In this document: in pieces, positions 58,039 to 64,000 of the stretch
Numbering within the stretch: position 1 is the first letter of the stretch
Layout: each line of letters starts with the position of its first letter
From: Coriobacteriaceae bacterium
GTDB lineage: Bacteria > Actinomycetota > Coriobacteriia > Coriobacteriales > Coriobacteriaceae
Direction: 5' to 3'
DNA: 64,000 bases
NCBI GenBank assembly: GCA_025992855.1
Contig: DAJPGB010000001.1
Span: 310,001-374,000 of the forward strand
Made by a program: the position numbers and the translations under genes
The notes under the pieces: generated by a model
Seen by the model: only the letters and a program-made list of their open reading frames with translations
What the model was told of the DNA's origin: nothing
Databases searched by the model: none

Positions 58039-58400
58039 AATATATGGGCTTCGAGCCCGTCCGGTCCTCACAACTATTAGCTGATCGGTTCCGTTCGATT
58101 CATATGGTTCTATTTGATAGGAAAAGGAATTTCTCGGGGCCGCCTCTCGGCGGCCTTGCGAAAAACAAATCCAAGTTAGACCATTTCAAATGGTTCGATG
58201 TCTGCCCGGATGCGACACATCTGGTGTGTCCATCCTCGCAGTATCCGGTTCTCAAGGTGCACGCCCCGCGGTCCATCCGGTTCGACCGGGCCGCGCGGCA
58301 AGGAGATATATTGCCAGACCGGAGGGCCCCCGGGGGCGGGAATCTGGGTGCACACATTTCCTACACATATAAGCACTCTCGGCTGGCTGGCTAAAAACAG
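58039..58400 (-). promoter_or_regulatory. Leader and promoter region of rRNA operon 1
   Basis: About 360 bases upstream of 16S without a gene. It contains a hairpin GGCCGCC/GGCGGCC (58138-58154) followed by T-rich sequence, CATTTCAAATG (58186), CACATCTGGTGTG (58216) and TTGAGAACC on the minus strand near 58255. The rRNA promoters should lie near 58360 (TGCTTATATGTG on the minus strand) but cannot be fixed. Confidence 0.5.
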
Positions 58401-58428
58401 GAGGGGACCTCGCTTCCGAGATCCCCTC
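58401..58428 (-). terminator. Terminator of the pgm gene
   Basis: GAGGGG-CCTCG pairs with CGAG-TCCCCTC around CTTC. It separates pgm from the rRNA leader. Confidence 0.75.
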
Positions 58429-58463
58429 TTTTGCCTATCTATAGCAATAGACTCTTAAATACC

Positions 58464-60158
58464 TTATGCCAGCAGCTTGCGACCGGACTCCTCGATCGCG
58501 TCAAGTGCTGCATCTGCCTCGGCGGCATCCGCGCCCTTAGCGAAGATGTACAGCTTGATCTTGGGCTCGGTGCCGGAAGGACGAACGATACCCTTGTTGC
58601 CACCCTCAAGATCGAACTCAATAACATTAGCCTTCGGCAGGCCGTTCACGCAGGTGTTGTAATCAACGACGGCCTCAATCTTGGAACCGGCGAGCTCCGC
58701 GGGCGGGTTCTCGCGCAGACCGGCCATGATGCCGGCCATCTTTGCCGCACCCTCAGCACCCGGATAGCTCAGCGAAATCGTCTTATTGTGATAGTAGCCA
58801 TACTTCTCGTACAGCTCGTGCATCGCGTCGGCAAGGTTCTTACCCTGCAGCTTGTAATACTGCGCCATCTGGCAAATCAGAAGCGAAGTGCTCACCGCGT
58901 CCTTATCGCGCACGTGGTCGCCGGCCAGATAGCCGTAGCTCTCCTCGAAACCGAAGATAAAGCGATCGACCTCGCCAGCATCGGAAAGCGAGGTAATGAT
59001 GTCACCGATGTACTTGAAGCCCGTCAGGCAGCGACGGAGCTCAAAGCCGTACTCGTCGGCCAGTGCGTCAACCATAGCGGAAGAAACGATAGTAGTAACG
59101 GCAACCTTCTTGGTGAGATCCTCGCCGCGGGCGGCACGGGTCTTGCAAATATAGTCGAGCAGCAGGACGCCCATTTCGTTACCGGTCAGCAGCAGGTAGT
59201 CATCACCATTCTTGACGGCAACGCCAACACGGTCGGCGTCGGGATCGGTTGCGAGCAGCAGATCAGGGTGAACCTGCTCGCAGAGATCGATGCCCTTCTG
59301 CATGGCCTGACGGATCTCGGGGTTAGGATACGGGCAGGTCGGGAAATCGCCGTTAGGCTCCTTCTGCTCGGGAACAACCGTGACATCGGTGATGCCAGCG
59401 CGCTCGAGCACCGTCGTGACGGGAATGAGGCCGGTGCCGTTGAGCGGAGTGTAGACGAGCTTAAGCGGTGCGCCGGCAATCTCCTCGGCAGAAAGGTTAG
59501 TCACGCCGCGGGCGAGAACGGCGTCATAATAACGCTCGAGGCACGAGTCATCGATCCATTTAACCAGACCCTGCTCAAGAGCCTCATCAAAGTCCATGGA
59601 CTTCACGCCGGTAAACGTATCGGTCTCGGCGATAGCCCTAGAAATTGCATCGGCGGCCTCACTGGTGATCTGGCAGCCGTCGGGGCCATAGGCCTTATAG
59701 CCGTTATAAGGCGCTGGATTATGACTAGCGGTCATGCAAATGCCACCGGAGCACTTAAGGTCACGGACGGCCCAGGAAAGCGTCGGCACGGGGGAAATCT
59801 TAGGATACACGAGAGCAGTCACGCCGTTTGCCGCAAGAATGGCAGCCGTCGTCTTAACGAACAGTTCGCCCTTATTGCGGCTATCGCGAGCGATGGCAAC
59901 CGTCGGATGCTCGAAGGTCGCATTGAGATAGTCAGCAAAACCCTGCGTCGCGCGACCGACCGTATAGATATTCATACGGTTAGTGCCTGCACCGATAGTG
60001 CCACGTAGACCGGCGGTACCGAAGGCGAGATCTTGGAAGAAAGCGTCGGTGATGGCGTCTTCGTCACCCTGCTCCTTCATTGTGTTGAGCTCAGCGAGGA
60101 GCTCCTCGTCCTTGACATTGGCAATCCAAGTATCAAGCAGCTCATGAACATCTGCCAT
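58464..60158 (-). CDS. Phosphoglucomutase/phosphomannomutase
   Basis: A 564-residue alpha-D-phosphohexomutase interconverting hexose 1- and 6-phosphates. The active-site phosphoserine is Ser145 in MTASHNPAPYNGYKAYG, the Mg loop is LLATDPDADRVGVAV, the sugar loop FGFEESYGYLAG and the phosphate loop near IVRPSGTEPKIKLY. GGAAGGA precedes the ATG. It is a monocistronic gene lying between two codirectional rRNA operons. Confidence 0.94.
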   Translation of the reverse strand: MADVHELLDTWIANVKDEELLAELNTMKEQGDEDAITDAFFQDLAFGTAGLRGTIGAGTNRMNIYTVGRATQGFADYLNATFEHPTVAIARDSRNKGELFVKTTAAILAANGVTALVYPKISPVPTLSWAVRDLKCSGGICMTASHNPAPYNGYKAYGPDGCQITSEAADAISRAIAETDTFTGVKSMDFDEALEQGLVKWIDDSCLERYYDAVLARGVTNLSAEEIAGAPLKLVYTPLNGTGLIPVTTVLERAGITDVTVVPEQKEPNGDFPTCPYPNPEIRQAMQKGIDLCEQVHPDLLLATDPDADRVGVAVKNGDDYLLLTGNEMGVLLLDYICKTRAARGEDLTKKVAVTTIVSSAMVDALADEYGFELRRCLTGFKYIGDIITSLSDAGEVDRFIFGFEESYGYLAGDHVRDKDAVSTSLLICQMAQYYKLQGKNLADAMHELYEKYGYYHNKTISLSYPGAEGAAKMAGIMAGLRENPPAELAGSKIEAVVDYNTCVNGLPKANVIEFDLEGGNKGIVRPSGTEPKIKLYIFAKGADAAEADAALDAIEESGRKLLA

Positions 60159-60342
60159 GTGAGTCCTTCCGTCACAATCAATAAAACAACCCGTATAAAA
60201 CAGGACAAGCGCATCAGCGCGCTAAAGCAAATATTAGTCCATTGAGAACAGAGAACCGGCCACAGAACGGTGAACGTTTATATTCACCGGTGGATGATTG
60301 GATTGATTAAATTGCTTAGAGAATGTCATCTGTAACGTAAAA
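60159..60342. other. Gap between pgm and rRNA operon 2
   Basis: An AT-richer stretch of about 180 bases that must contain the pgm promoter; no gene or repeat was recognised. Confidence 0.5.
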
Positions 60343-60374
60343 AAAGGGGGGAGGCCGCGCGGCCTCCCCCTTCT
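60343..60374 (-). terminator. Terminator of rRNA operon 2
   Basis: AAGGGGGGAGGCC pairs with GGCCTCCCCCTT; same design as operon 1 with changed flanks. Confidence 0.85.
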
Positions 60375-60395
60375 TCAGTCCGTTGCGACGGCTCG

Positions 60396-60516
60396 GTGCC
60401 GTCCACCGGTCAGCGGCGCCCTGGCCTCCCACGGGCTGACCCCGCAGTACTCTCGGCGCGATGGGGCTTAGCTTCCGGGTTCGGAACGGGACCGGGCGTG
60501 CCCCCCATGCTCTGGC
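60396..60516 (-). rRNA. rrf: 5S rRNA, operon 2
   Basis: Same as the 5S of operon 1 except for one base (GGGCTGACC). The spacer to 23S differs by several small insertions and deletions, showing that gene conversion stops between 5S and 23S. Confidence 0.92.
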
Positions 60517-60667
60517 CGCTGACCGGTGGGCGGCGCCCACCGTTACGGTGTCCGGTGTCTACTCACGTGCCCTGGGGGCCGCATGGCGCATAGGAGAGGT
60601 GACTCGGGGGCATCCTCGTGCCCGGACCGCGCGCATGAGCGCTCAGTCCCGCGGGCCGCGAGGTGCG

Positions 60668-63648
<2,981 letters not shown>

Positions 63649-64000
63649 TCTCGGGCCCGCGGGATATCCACGTGTCGCTAAAATTAATTAATCGATATCA
63701 TGAATAGCGCTCGTATGTCGCAATTCGGGTATCTCATACCGCGGCACAGTAGTTGACTGTGCTCGCGATCAGATGCTCCTCACTCATTTATAAGTGAATT
63801 CTTCTTGTTTGGATCGGATGAATGATTGCTATCATTCTGTCTGATAAATCGCAGAAAAGAATCGAGTCTGGAAGAATGATCTTCCATCTCTCTCCTATCG
63901 CTATGCGGCTCTCAAGGTACGCGGGTGCGACCCCGGGGACCGGGTGCTGCGGGGACTTCATCGCGGGCGACATCCACCGGACGGGCTCCTGCCCTCTATT
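63649..64000 (-). other. 16S-23S spacer of operon 2, cut by the window end
   Basis: Same sequence as the operon 1 spacer. The 16S gene of this operon must lie just beyond the right edge. Confidence 0.85.

Noticed and set aside
58431..60008. 525-codon plus-strand frame opposite pgm
   Set aside because: Shadow of a clearly conserved phosphohexomutase on the other strand.

Overview
The window looks like a chromosomal segment of a high-GC gut actinobacterium of the Coriobacteriia, most likely Collinsella. This is inferred from coding style, the PTS and LacI sugar genes, Coriobacteria-like surface proteins and rRNA context; no database was consulted. Most genes lie on the minus strand. Coding is dense, and many gene junctions carry long palindromic repeats.

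Layout. 1-2498: 3'-truncated SpaA/fibro-slime surface adhesin whose candidate promoter has a nine-G tract between -35 and -10. 2871-4557: IS110-family element whose transposase carries an extra C-terminal XRE-type helix-turn-helix. 4711-16823: TadA-glycerate kinase fusion, tRNA-Ser(UGA), TetR regulator, LemA, IlvE, DedA, CysE, a MarR-controlled heterodimeric ABC exporter, a small orphan gene and a nitroreductase. 16825-18318: two head-to-tail IS200 copies. 18391-27663: membrane protein, Fis-type regulator with a degenerate AAA+ domain, YeiH, GntR regulator, GlmS, LacI regulator, HAD phosphatase and LarE. 27664-28445: repeat-rich gap with a winged-helix gene remnant and a TCTCTAA-motif cluster.

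28446-35864: sugar catabolic locus: fructose-type PTS EIIBC, GatZ/KbaZ-like protein, transaldolase, split transketolase and PTS EIIA, with a divergent LacI regulator. The imported ketose phosphate is probably channelled into non-oxidative pentose-phosphate chemistry; the substrate is unknown. 36091-52767: secreted nuclease, EF-G-like GTPase, polar amino-acid ABC transporter, RlmD-type methyltransferase, PHP phosphoesterase, aminotransferase, the tilS-hpt-ftsH cluster, metallo-beta-lactamase-fold hydrolase, Hsp20 and a tail-anchored protein.

52832-64000: two rRNA operons in tandem on the minus strand (the second lacks its 16S because the window ends), separated by a phosphoglucomutase/phosphomannomutase gene. 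Their 23S and spacer sequences appear identical where compared, offset by 7508 bp.

The strongest leads are the putatively phase-variable adhesin promoter, the PTS-GatZ-transaldolase-split-transketolase operon, the IS110-HTH fusion sitting between inverted-repeat arms, the TCTCTAA cluster beside a broken winged-helix gene, and several families of dispersed palindromes.
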